Part shown: one piece after another, positions 45,738-54,865 of the stretch
How the letters are laid out: each line of letters begins with the position of its first letter
Numbering within the stretch: position 1 is the stretch's first letter
Assembly (NCBI RefSeq): GCF_030505395.1
Contig: NZ_CP130044.1
Coordinates: forward strand, 3,357,001 to 3,421,000
Length of the DNA: 64,000 nucleotides
Reading direction: 5' to 3'
DNA from: Asticcacaulis sp. ZE23SCel15
GTDB lineage: Bacteria > Pseudomonadota > Alphaproteobacteria > Caulobacterales > Caulobacteraceae
Notes under the pieces: model-generated
The model's input: the letters and a program-made list of their open reading frames with translations, nothing else
What the model was told of the DNA's origin: nothing
The model's database searches: none
Program-made: the position numbers and the translations under genes

Positions 45738-47639
45738 ATGAGTAAGAAAAAGACGCCCGCCCATGGCCCTGACAGCGCGCCCAATCCTTTACCGTCATTA
45801 GAAGACGCACTGGCCAAACTGTTTGCGACCACCGCGTTGGAGGCCGCAAGCTGGATCACCCTGACCGGCGGGTCGCGCCTATTTAGTGCGGGCGATGATT
45901 CGGATCACCTCTATCTGGTGCGAACGGGCCGTCTGGGTGTGTTCCGCCAGAACGAAGACGACGGTGAACTGAACCTGATCGGGGTGATCAAACCGGGCGA
46001 ACCGGCCGGTGAGATGTCGCTGATTGCGGGCACGCCTCACACCTCCACCGTCATCGCCCTGCGCGACACGGATCTGTTGGCCCTGCCGCGCTACGCCTTC
46101 TTTGAGGCGGCATCAAAATCGCCCGAAGTCATGCTGGCCCTGGCACAAAAGATGATCCTGCGCGCGCGTGAGGTACAAACCCGCGGGTCTCAGCAGCTTC
46201 ACAACCCCAATGTCTTTGCCTTTTTCGCCGTCTGCGACCGCCCCGCCCGCCCCTATGTCGAAACCATTGCCGAGGCGGTGCGGGCGATGGGCTATACGGT
46301 GTGCGTGCTGGATTCCGGCTTTCACGGCTCGACCTCCGAAGAGTTCTCGACCCTTGAGGCCGCCCACGACTATGTGCTCTATGTCGCCGAAAAGTCAGAA
46401 ACCAACTGGCGGCAACTGGCCGCCCGTCAGGTCGACCACAGCTTCCTGATCGTGCCGGGTTTAAGCCATGTTGACGCCCCCGATCTGTCGGCCGTCGGCG
46501 CCGATCTGAGCTTGAGCCTAAGCGCCGGGTTGCAGCACCCGCCCGACCTGATTATCCAGCACGATCAGGCCACCCGCACCAAGGGCATACGCCATACCAA
46601 ACTGTGGCTGGACGCGCTAAAACCCGCCCGCTGGTTCCATGTTTGCGACAACTCTCAGGCCGATACCGCCCGCATCGCCCGCATCGTGACCGGCCATAGC
46701 ACCGGCCTTGTGTTGTCCGGCGGAGGGGCGCGCGCCTTTGCTCATCTGGGGGCCGTGTGGGCTTTGCGCGACGCCCATGTGCCGATTGATTTTGTCGGCG
46801 GCTCATCGATGGGCGCCATACTGGCCGCGACCGCTGGCCTTGAGTGGCCGCAGGAAGAAATGGACCGGCGCATCCGGGCGGCCTTTGTCGACTCATCGCC
46901 GCTCGATGATATCTCGTTCCCGTTCATTGCGCTGACCGCCGGGAAAAAGGTCGATGCCCGCCTTGAGGAACATTTCGGTGAGGTCCTGATCGAGGACATG
47001 CCGATTCCGTTTTTCTGCCTGTCGTCCAACCTGACGTCGGGGACCATCAAGCTGCATAAGACCGGATCGCTGCGCAAAGCCCTGCGGGCCTCAATCTCCC
47101 TGCCCGGCATTATGCCACCGGTGATCGAGGACGGTCAGGTGCTGGTCGACGGGGCGGTGATGCGCTCATTTCCGGCGCGGCTGATGGCCAACACCCATCT
47201 GGGCACGGTCATCGGCGTCGATGTCACCCGCGCCAAGGGCATCGATCCGCGCAACATTAAGGTGCCCAAAAGTCTGCCGACCTGGTTCGGGCGCGGCGAC
47301 TGGCGTAAGGGTCCGCCAATCGTCTCGATCATGATGCGCTCAGCCACCATAACCAGCGCCGCCGATCTGGCCCAGAGCCGGGCCGCGACCGACCTTCTGA
47401 TTATCCCCGAACCCGGCGGGGTCGAAATCCGCGACTGGAAAGCCTATGATCTGGCGGTCGAAAGCGGCTATCAGACGACGGTCGATACCCTCTCCAAGCT
47501 CGACGGGCCGGTCACCAGCATGCGTAAGCGCGGGCTTAGCGTCCATCCGGATATACCCGCCTTTACGCCAGATGATGATCACCTGATCGCGCCGTTTGTG
47601 CCCCCCAAAGACAAGCCAGTGCCGAAGAAGTTGTTTTAG
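45738..47639 (+). CDS. Cyclic-nucleotide-binding patatin-like phospholipase (NTE type)
   Basis: A 633-aa protein. Residues about 30-150 form a cNMP-binding/Crp-like domain (GGSRLFSAGDDSDHLYLVRTGRLGVF, GEPAGEMSLIAGTPHTSTVIAL). The patatin domain (about 325-490) has GGGARAFAHLG, the Ser nucleophile in GGSSMGA and the dyad Asp in DGA (VLVDGAVMRSF). Same architecture as neuropathy-target-esterase relatives, which hydrolyse lysophospholipids. No signal peptide is visible, so it probably acts at the inner membrane. Confidence 0.92.
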   Translation: MSKKKTPAHGPDSAPNPLPSLEDALAKLFATTALEAASWITLTGGSRLFSAGDDSDHLYLVRTGRLGVFRQNEDDGELNLIGVIKPGEPAGEMSLIAGTPHTSTVIALRDTDLLALPRYAFFEAASKSPEVMLALAQKMILRAREVQTRGSQQLHNPNVFAFFAVCDRPARPYVETIAEAVRAMGYTVCVLDSGFHGSTSEEFSTLEAAHDYVLYVAEKSETNWRQLAARQVDHSFLIVPGLSHVDAPDLSAVGADLSLSLSAGLQHPPDLIIQHDQATRTKGIRHTKLWLDALKPARWFHVCDNSQADTARIARIVTGHSTGLVLSGGGARAFAHLGAVWALRDAHVPIDFVGGSSMGAILAATAGLEWPQEEMDRRIRAAFVDSSPLDDISFPFIALTAGKKVDARLEEHFGEVLIEDMPIPFFCLSSNLTSGTIKLHKTGSLRKALRASISLPGIMPPVIEDGQVLVDGAVMRSFPARLMANTHLGTVIGVDVTRAKGIDPRNIKVPKSLPTWFGRGDWRKGPPIVSIMMRSATITSAADLAQSRAATDLLIIPEPGGVEIRDWKAYDLAVESGYQTTVDTLSKLDGPVTSMRKRGLSVHPDIPAFTPDDDHLIAPFVPPKDKPVPKKLF

Positions 47640-47695
47640 ACCGCGCTCAAACAGCGTACCAAAAAGCACTTAAATCATGAAGTCGTCGTGAAGGA

Positions 47696-47825
47696 TACCC
47701 CTCCGTCAGACCGCCTTGCGGCCTGCCACCTCCCCATAAAATGGGGAGGAGAAACGCGGCATTTCCTCCTCCCTACGCAGTGGGGAGGTGGGTTTTTGGC
47801 GAAAAGCCAAAAAGACGGAGGGGTA
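47696..47825. repeat. Palindromic intergenic repeat, family 1, copy 7 (MITE-like)
   Basis: Perfect terminal inverted repeats TACCCCTCCGTC (47696-47707) and GACGGAGGGGTA (47814-47825), with internal CCACCTCCCC...GGGGAGGAG and CTCCTCCC...GGGGAGGTG palindromes. Same plan as copy 5. Confidence 0.9.
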
Positions 47826-47828
47826 AAA

Positions 47829-48555
47829 TCACTTGCGACACGCGACCAGAAACACATGCTCAAGGCCTGCGCAGCCGTGACCATCGGCGGTGGCCGACAC
47901 GTTCTTATCCTCTGACAGGCGGGCATAGGCATCCTCAACCGTCGGAGCCAGTAGCGCCACATTAACGCGCGCCGCCTGCGCCATCACCAGTTCGGCCAGA
48001 TCGGTCAGGTCATCGAACACCTGCATATAACGACTGGACCAGAACTTCAGGTCAAAGTCAGTTTTTGGAAATATTTCCGTCAGTTGTGCATAGGTTTTAA
48101 GATCGCTCTGCGTCTCAAAAACACCGCCTGAAAACGCCTGCATCCAGCCATTGAGTGTCACCGGCACCTGAACGATCAACCGCCCTCCGACCTTGATATG
48201 GGGCCGGAATTTGTCGGCAATGTCGGTCAGGTTATCTCCCATCGCAGCCCCGCCGTGGCTGATCAGAAGATCGAACCCGCCGGGGGCAATCTGGCGCAAT
48301 TCGTCGGCCCAGCCGCTTGGCGGCATTTCCACCCACGATACGGCTTTGCTGAGCGAACGGGCGCGGTCCATGCCCTGACGAACTCTGGCCAAAGCCGTAG
48401 ACCCTTGATTTAGGAAAGGTCGAGACCAGAATATCGCTCATCACCCCGTCATGGCAGCCAAGATCAGCGATGCGCCCGCCCTCGATGTCCTGCGGCAGAT
48501 GGGGCCACAGATCGGTCAGGGTACGCTCATAAAGGTCGTGATACAGGCGGGTCAT
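47829..48555 (-). pseudogene. SAM-dependent methyltransferase, frameshifted
   Basis: Two frames together give one class I methyltransferase of about 240 aa. The first (from 48555) holds the SAM site IADLGCHDGVMSDILVSTFPKSRVYGF; the second continues with ARVRQGMDRARSLSKAVSWVEM and GGFDLLISHGGAAMGDNLTDIADKF. They join if one G near 48389-48390 is removed (TTTGGCC read as TTTGCC). No other lesions are seen. It may be a recent mutation or a sequence error; function unknown. Repeat copy 7 ends 3 bp behind its stop codon. Confidence 0.75.
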
Positions 48556-48633
48556 GGTATACTCTGGAACACTAAAAATCAGCCCGGTTTATAGGCTGAT
48601 TTGGCCCGCAACTATCAAGCTAAATTTAGGGAT

Positions 48634-51150
48634 TTAGTCCTTAAGCCCGCCCAGACGCTTCAGGATCAGATAGACCGAGATACAGACCAAAACCATGCCC
48701 GCAATGGCCAGAATGATCGACAGGCTGTTGAAATCAGTCGTGCCGTCGCGCAGTTCAACATCACTGGTTGATTTGTAGTAGGCCGCCGTCGCCCCGCCGA
48801 TGGCGGCCAGCCCCAAGACGGACGTGCCGATCCATTGCAGGGTCGAGGCGAACATCTTCCAGATGGACTTTTCACCCTCAGCGTCGGCATCAACGCTCAT
48901 GGCGATGCGGCCACCGTCGCTCAGCCATTCATCGTCGTCGGCCGCAGCCTCCTCAGCCACCTCATGGGTGCGATAGACCGGGGCCGGGACTTCTTCAAAG
49001 GTTTCGACCGTTACGGGCGCCACGGCCGCAGAAGAGGCTTCAGCGGCGGCAGTCACCGGGCGGTTGAGTTGCTCACGCCAGTGCAGGCCCGGTGAGGCCG
49101 ATGCGGCGGCCACAACCGGCGCTACCGGCGGTTGCGCAATCAGGACTGGCGGGGCGACGCTGGAGGGATTGCGCCGGGCGACCAGCTCAGCTTCATCTTG
49201 AAAGGTCAGGTCAGGTGCTGACCTGACCGCCTCCTCCGGCTGAGGGGTGGCGGCCGGAGCCGGTACAATATCCTGAACCGGTGCCGGGGCCGGGATCGGC
49301 GCAGGCTCAGGACGTGGGGCAATCGGATTGGTCGGCTGCGGGGTCGCGGCCACAGGTGCCACAGGCTTCACCGGTGGCAGGGGCTTACCCGCCAGCGGTT
49401 GGCCCAGACCGGACGCGTAGGGCGAATAGAGCCTCATCAGGGCCGCCGCGGCTTCGGCCTTACGTTGTTGTTCTTCGGCGGAGGGCGTAGCTGTGGTGGC
49501 GACCACCGCCGCAGCGGCACTCGCCTCTGCGGCCGCCTGTTCGCGGGCACGGGCGTCAGCTTCGGCTTTCAGACGCACCGCTTCGGCGTCGCGTTCGCGC
49601 TGTTCGGCATCACGACGGGCCTGCTCGGCAATCGCGGCCTGTGCCTCACGCTCCAAACGCTCTTGCTCATGGCGGGCTTGTTCAGCCAGCCGCTCTTGTT
49701 CCAGTCTGGCCTGTTCCTGGCGGAACGCTTCAAGACGGGCCGCTTCAAGCCGGGCGACTTCCTGCGCACGGGCCTCAACCGCCAGACGTTCCTGTTCGGC
49801 TCGTTCGGCCTCGCGGCGCTCAGTTTCCTGACGGGCAATTTCGGTGCGCAAAGCCTCGGCACGGGCGGCTTCCGCACGCGCAGTCTCGCGGGCGGCCTCC
49901 TGACGAATAGCCTCCAGTCGTTCAGCTTCCAGACGCTGTGCTTCAAGACGGCGGGCCGCTTCGAGACGCTGTGATTCCAGATGGTCCTGTTCAAGCCGGG
50001 CCTGCTCAAGCCTGACATGCTCAAGTTTGGCGTGTTCAAGTTTGGCGGCTTCAAAACGCTGGCGTTCCTGCTCAATCAGGCGATCCTGTTCACGGCGATC
50101 AGACTCAGCCTTAAGCTGCTCCAGACGCGCCACTTCCTGACGGGCGGCATCCAGACGCGCGGCGTCTTCGGCCAGCTTTTCCTGCTCACGACGGGCTTGA
50201 TCCAGTTTGGCTTGCTCGGCCCGCAAGTGTTCGGCCCGAAGCTGCTCCAGACGCGCCTCTTCGGCGGCGCGGGCGGCGGCCAAAGATTGAGCTTGGGCTT
50301 GCGCCTGACGCAAAGCTTCATCACGCAGGCGGTCTTCCTCAAGCTTACGGGCCGCTTCAATCTTAGCCGTCTCTAAACTGGCGAAATCATCGCGCATACG
50401 GGCCTCGGACTGCGCCTTCATCAGGGCGGCCTGAACGGCCTCGCTCATAATAGGCACATCGTCTTCGCCGCCGGTCGCTACCGTCGATGCCGGCGGATAG
50501 CGGACGATCTCGACGGCACGGGCACCGTAAGGCGTATCCATCACCGGCGGGGTTGGCGCAGGCGTTGGGGCCTGATAGGCCAGAGTCCGAGGAGCTTGCG
50601 ATTGTGGGATTGGCGGCGTGGTAAACGCGTCCTGACGATCATCAGCCGGACGCACGACCATGCCCGGTGAAAGCTGCGGCGCAGACGCCTCATCTTCGGT
50701 CGGGGTCAGAAACAGGCTTTTTTCAGCCGCACGACGGCGGATCAGCGGGGCCAGCACATAGGTCTGCCCGTTGAACTCAGCCGAACTCCAGCTATCCATC
50801 GCCAGAGCCGCTTCGGTCAGACGGCCTTCGTTGATACGTTTCAGCACCACCGACTTGGCGAAATTTTCGATTCCAATATTGAAACAGAACGACACCAGCG
50901 CATCGAACTGGTTCTGATTGAGCGGGTAATGGATCATGGCATTGAGACCATCCATGATCGGCAGCAGGTCAAAGCGCAGCAGGGCTTCGGCATCTTCAGC
51001 CCCGACGCGCGCGCCTTCGCGGGCCGAAAAGGTGTGACCATAGCCAATCGTCCAGCGTCCGTCCGGCAATTTTGCCGCCACCTGACGCAGGCCCTCGAAA
51101 CTCTTGATCAGTTCGACCCCGGCGCGGGAAATTTTCAGGCGCCCACTCAT
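48634..51150 (-). CDS. spmX: SpmX-type polar muramidase with expanded middle region
   Basis: An 838-aa protein with the SpmX layout. Residues 1-150 are a GH24 muramidase domain with catalytic-type E19 (KSFEGLR), DGRWTIGYGHT and LNQNQFDALVSFCFNIG. About 150-700 is a low-complexity region, including some 300 residues rich in Glu, Arg, Ala and Leu (repeats such as ARLEQERLAEQ) and a Pro-rich part. Two C-terminal transmembrane helices follow (near 775 and 805-830). In Caulobacter SpmX (about 430 aa) recruits the kinase DivJ to the stalked pole; in Asticcacaulis it also sets stalk position. The long middle region fits the Asticcacaulis form. The ATG at 51150 follows AGGA and puts the catalytic Glu at 19, as in SpmX. 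Confidence 0.85.
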   Translation of the reverse strand: MSGRLKISRAGVELIKSFEGLRQVAAKLPDGRWTIGYGHTFSAREGARVGAEDAEALLRFDLLPIMDGLNAMIHYPLNQNQFDALVSFCFNIGIENFAKSVVLKRINEGRLTEAALAMDSWSSAEFNGQTYVLAPLIRRRAAEKSLFLTPTEDEASAPQLSPGMVVRPADDRQDAFTTPPIPQSQAPRTLAYQAPTPAPTPPVMDTPYGARAVEIVRYPPASTVATGGEDDVPIMSEAVQAALMKAQSEARMRDDFASLETAKIEAARKLEEDRLRDEALRQAQAQAQSLAAARAAEEARLEQLRAEHLRAEQAKLDQARREQEKLAEDAARLDAARQEVARLEQLKAESDRREQDRLIEQERQRFEAAKLEHAKLEHVRLEQARLEQDHLESQRLEAARRLEAQRLEAERLEAIRQEAARETARAEAARAEALRTEIARQETERREAERAEQERLAVEARAQEVARLEAARLEAFRQEQARLEQERLAEQARHEQERLEREAQAAIAEQARRDAEQRERDAEAVRLKAEADARAREQAAAEASAAAAVVATTATPSAEEQQRKAEAAAALMRLYSPYASGLGQPLAGKPLPPVKPVAPVAATPQPTNPIAPRPEPAPIPAPAPVQDIVPAPAATPQPEEAVRSAPDLTFQDEAELVARRNPSSVAPPVLIAQPPVAPVVAAASASPGLHWREQLNRPVTAAAEASSAAVAPVTVETFEEVPAPVYRTHEVAEEAAADDDEWLSDGGRIAMSVDADAEGEKSIWKMFASTLQWIGTSVLGLAAIGGATAAYYKSTSDVELRDGTTDFNSLSIILAIAGMVLVCISVYLILKRLGGLKD

Positions 51151-51305
51151 CTCAAATCCTGACCCAAAACGGTACATAATTCTATCGCTACTCCCCTGTA
51201 GCAAAAGCCAGGCCGACATCAGGACTTCGGGGCGATCATAGCTACGGCCCCCACCTTAGCGCAGCTTGGTTAATTCCTCACTACAACAGCCATAACGGCT
51301 GAATT

Positions 51306-52823
51306 TTACAACAGAATTATGCCCGCCAGCCCCAGGAAACTAAAAAATCCGATGCAATCGGTCACCATGGTCACGAAAATGGGCGATGCCACCGCCGGAT
51401 CACGGTCCAGACGCGACAGGGTCAGCGGCACCAGCGTACCCGCAAGCGACGCCGCGGTGATGTTGATCATGATAGCCAGCGCAATGGTAACCCCCAACAG
51501 CAGGTTCTGTTGCCACAGCCCCGCCCCCAGTCCCAGCAAAAGCGCAATCACCGACGCATTGATCCAGCCGACCCGCACTTCGCGCCAGACCGTGCGCAGG
51601 GCATTGGTCGTGGTCAGTTCGCGTGATGACAGGGCCCGCACCGAAACCGTCAGCGCCTGCGTACCGGAATTACCGCCAATAGACGCCACAATCGGCATCA
51701 GCACCGCCAGCGCCACCAGCTTTTCAATTTCCTCGGAAAACACCGAAATCAGGCTGGACGCCAGAAAGGCGGTAAACAGATTGACACACAGCCACGGCAG
51801 ACGCGATTTGACGACCTCAAATACGGTCGAGCCCCGGCCCTCTTCGTCAGACACACCGGCCAGCGCCAGAATGTCTTCGCGGCTTTCTTCCTGAATGATA
51901 TTGACGATATCATCGACCGTGATCTGACCGACCAGCCGCCCGCCATCATCAACGACGGGTGCGGAAATCAGGTGATATTTGCCGAAAATATAGGCGATTT
52001 CTTCCTGATCCATATCGACCTGAATTTCCGTGACCGGCTCCATCAGGTCTTCGAGCTTGACCTCACGGCGCGACCGCATCAACAGCGACACCGGCACCGC
52101 CCCGACGGGCTTATGGGTCGGGCCGATGACATAGATATCAAAGAACAATTCCGGCAGATCATCGCCGTGGGCGCGCATGTGCTCAATGGTGTCACCGACG
52201 CTCCAGAAGATGGGCGCCGCCACCACTTCGCGCTGCATCAGACGGCCAGCGGTTTCTTCTTCGTAGCTCAAGGTCGTGACCATCGCCTCACGGTCGGAGG
52301 CGGTCATGGCGGCCAGAACTTCGCGCTGCTGCGCTTCGCCCATGTCCTCAAGTACGGCGGCGGCATCGTCGGAATCCAGTTCCTGAAGCACCTCGGCCAG
52401 ATCGCCGGGCCGCAAGGTATCCATGACCTCTTCGCGGATGTCATCATCCAGTTCCGGCAGAACCTCTGCCAGGGCCGAGGCCGGAATCCACGGAATGACC
52501 TGCTCGCGATAGTCTTCGGATAAGAACCCCAAAAGATCAGCCACGTCAGCCGGATGGAGCGCATCCAGCAAGTCGCGCAGGCGCATACCATCGCCGCGAT
52601 CAGCCGCATCAACCACCAGCTCGATATATTCCGGGTTCAGGGCATAGTCGTCCTGAAGCGCGAAATCTTCGATCTCTTCGGGGGTGTTCAGTTGGGGTCG
52701 GTTTTCGTCATCGCGCTCAAGGATTTCAGCCTCAGCGGCCATCATGCGGGCGCGGATGATGTCGATATCATCAGCCGTATCAGCGGCGGCAGACACATTG
52801 GGGGCTTCGGGTTTTTGAGACAT
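51306..52823 (-). CDS. mgtE: Magnesium transporter MgtE
   Basis: A 505-aa Mg2+ channel. N-terminal helical superhelix domain (about 60-180: RDLLDALHPADVADLLGFL, LRPGDLAEVLQELDSDDAAAVLEDM), two CBS domains (about 190-310: LMQREVVAAPIFWSVGDTIEHMR, HLISAPVVDDGGRLVGQITVDD) and a five-helix pore (about 345-505) with the selectivity motif IGGNSGTQALTV. The cytoplasmic domains sense Mg2+ and close the pore. An N-terminal 50-residue extension is variable. Confidence 0.97.
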   Translation of the reverse strand: MSQKPEAPNVSAAADTADDIDIIRARMMAAEAEILERDDENRPQLNTPEEIEDFALQDDYALNPEYIELVVDAADRGDGMRLRDLLDALHPADVADLLGFLSEDYREQVIPWIPASALAEVLPELDDDIREEVMDTLRPGDLAEVLQELDSDDAAAVLEDMGEAQQREVLAAMTASDREAMVTTLSYEEETAGRLMQREVVAAPIFWSVGDTIEHMRAHGDDLPELFFDIYVIGPTHKPVGAVPVSLLMRSRREVKLEDLMEPVTEIQVDMDQEEIAYIFGKYHLISAPVVDDGGRLVGQITVDDIVNIIQEESREDILALAGVSDEEGRGSTVFEVVKSRLPWLCVNLFTAFLASSLISVFSEEIEKLVALAVLMPIVASIGGNSGTQALTVSVRALSSRELTTTNALRTVWREVRVGWINASVIALLLGLGAGLWQQNLLLGVTIALAIMINITAASLAGTLVPLTLSRLDRDPAVASPIFVTMVTDCIGFFSFLGLAGIILL

Positions 52824-52938
52824 CGAAACACCCCTTCTCTTTCACGTCAAATCAGACCGCACGATTGTTGATAGATGGCGGGCAATGTGCCTGAAAAGCT
52901 AATAAATGCAACCGCAAAAGGTTATATCTTAAGGCATA

Positions 52939-52972
52939 AAAAAAGCGCCCGTCAGGGGCGCTTTTTTTAATC
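52939..52972 (-). terminator. Rho-independent terminator of tRNA-Leu
   Basis: Stem AAAAAGCGCCC / GGGCGCTTTTT flanked by A7 and T7, so it can work in both directions; on the minus strand it ends the tRNA transcript. Confidence 0.85.
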
Positions 52973-52976
52973 CGGT

Positions 52977-53061
52977 TGGTGCGGTCAAGAAGACTCGAAC
53001 TTCCACATCTTGCGATACAGCGACCTCAACGCTGCGCGTCTACCAATTCCGCCATGACCGC
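52977..53061 (-). tRNA. tRNA-Leu (anticodon GAG)
   Basis: An 85-nt class II tRNA including encoded ACCA. Acceptor stem GCGGTCA / TGACCGC, D arm with GGAATTGGTAGAC, anticodon stem CAGCG / CGCTG with loop TTGAGGT (anticodon GAG), long variable arm and T loop GTTCGAGTC. It reads CUC/CUU leucine codons. Confidence 0.95.
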
Positions 53062-53140
53062 GCACAAACTGGAGGCGCGGGGAATAGCAATCCTTGGTGC
53101 GTTTGTGAAGCGCTGAATTGCAATTAGTGTGAATAATTTC

Positions 53141-53203
53141 TTTTTAGTCCCTCGCCGGGCGGCGGCTCCGCCACCTTGGCCGCGCCGATGGTGGCGGCTT
53201 GGG
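53141..53203. repeat. Intergenic repeat, family 2, copy 2
   Basis: TTTTTAGTCCCTCGCCGGGC followed by GCCACCTTGGCCGCG and GGTGGCGGCTT; closely matches the copy at 18.77 kb. Confidence 0.8.
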
Positions 53204-53231
53204 CGAAATGATTTCTTAAAATCACTCCGCC

Positions 53232-53498
53232 TTAGTTCCCGATAGCCATAAAGTCGTAAACATCGGCGGGACGGGTGACAACGATCGAGATTTTTTCCTC
53301 GAAAATCTGAATTTCACCGCGCGCCACCGGATGGTTATTGGCCAGAATCCACACTTCATCATGCTCACGGGCATCGAGCGGAATCACCGCGCCACGGCCC
53401 ATGCGCAGGAGTTGCTGCATCGGCAGGACGCTGCGGCCCAAAAGGACCGAGATTTCGACGGGTACCGATTTAACCTGAGACACAAACTTCCCCAACAT
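53232..53498 (-). CDS. FliN/FliM C-terminal (SpoA) domain protein
   Basis: An 88-aa protein made of little more than one SpoA domain: [63 protein letters not shown]. This is the FliN fold of the flagellar motor switch C-ring. It is shorter than typical FliN (about 100-140 aa) and stands alone, away from flagellar genes, so it may be the cell's FliN or an accessory homologue. The ribosome site is weak. Confidence 0.85.
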   Translation of the reverse strand: MLGKFVSQVKSVPVEISVLLGRSVLPMQQLLRMGRGAVIPLDAREHDEVWILANNHPVARGEIQIFEEKISIVVTRPADVYDFMAIGN

Positions 53499-53551
53499 AC
53501 GCTCGCGCCAAAGCCCTTGCTTTTAAGGCGCTGATATCACATTTACAGAAC

Positions 53552-54256
53552 ATGCTTGATGACAGGTTAACCCCTTCTTTTTTATTAACGGACGCGAACC
53601 ATAGCCTGCCCGAGTGGGTGGTGGCACCGGCCCCCGTCCCCTACCCCGACGCGGTCGCCTTTATGGATGCGCGGGTCGCCGCCATTCAGCGCGGGGATGC
53701 GCCGGAAATGGTCTGGCTGCTGGAGCATCCGCCGCTTTATACGGCGGGGGTATCGGCCAAACTTGATGACCTGATTGAGCCTGAGCGGTTTGAGGTGTTC
53801 AAATCCGAACGCGGCGGGCAGTTCACCTATCATGGCCCCGGCCAGCGCGTGATCTATGTCATGCTCGACCTCAACCGCCGCACCAAGGATATCCGCGCCT
53901 TCGTCAAGGCGCTGGAGACCTGGGTGATTGATGCCCTGTGGCGATTTAACGTCGAGGGCCATATCCGCGACGGTCGCGTCGGCGTGTGGGTTGAACGGCG
54001 GGATAAGGGGGTAATTCCCGCGCCCGAAGACAAAATAGCTGCGATTGGCATCAAGCTACGGCGCTGGGTCAGCTTTCACGGCATCAGTATCAATGTCGAG
54101 CCGGATCTGACGCATTTTACTGGCATCGTGCCGTGCGGGATTTCTGAGCACGGGGTGACCAGTCTGGTTGATCTGGGGCTGCCGGTGACGATGGATGAGG
54201 TTGATTACGCCCTGCGCCAGAGTTTTGAGGCGGTGTTTGGACCTACCGCCGTTTAA
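53552..54256 (+). CDS. lipB: Octanoyltransferase LipB
   Basis: A 234-aa enzyme moving octanoyl from acyl carrier protein to lipoyl domains. Motifs: [35 protein letters not shown], the catalytic Lys in [16 protein letters not shown] and the catalytic Cys in [15 protein letters not shown]. Divergent from the FliN-like gene, 53 bp apart. Confidence 0.97.
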   Translation: MLDDRLTPSFLLTDANHSLPEWVVAPAPVPYPDAVAFMDARVAAIQRGDAPEMVWLLEHPPLYTAGVSAKLDDLIEPERFEVFKSERGGQFTYHGPGQRVIYVMLDLNRRTKDIRAFVKALETWVIDALWRFNVEGHIRDGRVGVWVERRDKGVIPAPEDKIAAIGIKLRRWVSFHGISINVEPDLTHFTGIVPCGISEHGVTSLVDLGLPVTMDEVDYALRQSFEAVFGPTAV

Positions 54257-54257
54257 T

Positions 54258-54390
54258 TATACTCCCCTGGCGTGCCGGGGGAGGTGGCGCGACGCATAGC
54301 GGCGCGACGGAGGGGGGCAGCACAGAAGGCCCCCACCACCACGCCCGTAAACGGGCGCGGTCCCCCTCCCCAACAAGTTGGGGAGGTATA
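54258..54390. repeat. Palindromic intergenic repeat, family 1, copy 8
   Basis: Begins ATACTCCCCTGGCGTGCCGG and ends CCCCAACAAGTTGGGGAGG plus TATA, with GCGACGGAGGGGGG and GGCCCCCACCACCACG inside. It fills the whole gap between lipB and the convergent DUF805 gene. Confidence 0.85.
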
Positions 54391-54804
54391 TTAAACCACG
54401 GGTTCCTCAGTCGTCACCCTGATCGGCGGGCCATAGCGGTTCATGCCGCGCTCACCGGGCATAAGCGTCAGATCGACAAACGCCCACACCAGAACGGCCA
54501 CGCCGATAAAGTCGAAAAAGCCTTCCGGCTGCGGCCAGACCATCACAAAGGCCACCAGAATCACCGCTGACCACCAGCCCGACCGGCCGCGATCATGCAG
54601 GCGCTTAGACAGCACGCAGGCGGCGCAGAAAAACAAAACGGGATAGACCACCCATCCGGTCAGCAGCTTAAGCCCACCGGTGACCACCGACTCGTAAAAG
54701 GCGAGCGCGATCAGCAGGATCACACCGGCGATGACGAAGGGCATCTGGCGCCCTCGTCCGGTCGATGAGAAAAACAGCTCGCTCCAGTCAATCTTGGCGT
54801 TCAT
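54391..54804 (-). CDS. DUF805 membrane protein
   Basis: A 137-aa inner-membrane protein with four hydrophobic segments and the DUF805 signature KRLHDRGRSGWW. Function unknown. A second DUF805 protein is encoded at 60.2 kb. Confidence 0.88.
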   Translation of the reverse strand: MNAKIDWSELFFSSTGRGRQMPFVIAGVILLIALAFYESVVTGGLKLLTGWVVYPVLFFCAACVLSKRLHDRGRSGWWSAVILVAFVMVWPQPEGFFDFIGVAVLVWAFVDLTLMPGERGMNRYGPPIRVTTEEPVV

Positions 54805-54865
54805 GCAGGGCCTCGGTTCGCAACAGATTGAAGGCCTTACACGATATTGCTTAAAGGCAAAAGTG

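Noticed and set aside
48860-50700. Long plus-strand frames opposite spmX
   Set aside because: Their Gln/Arg or Phe/Leu-rich text mirrors the repetitive antisense of the E/R/A-rich region; no motif of their own.
52977-53061. tRNA-Leu as an integration site of a mobile element
   Set aside because: No integrase or partial tRNA copy next to it; flanking genes are mgtE and a FliN-like gene.
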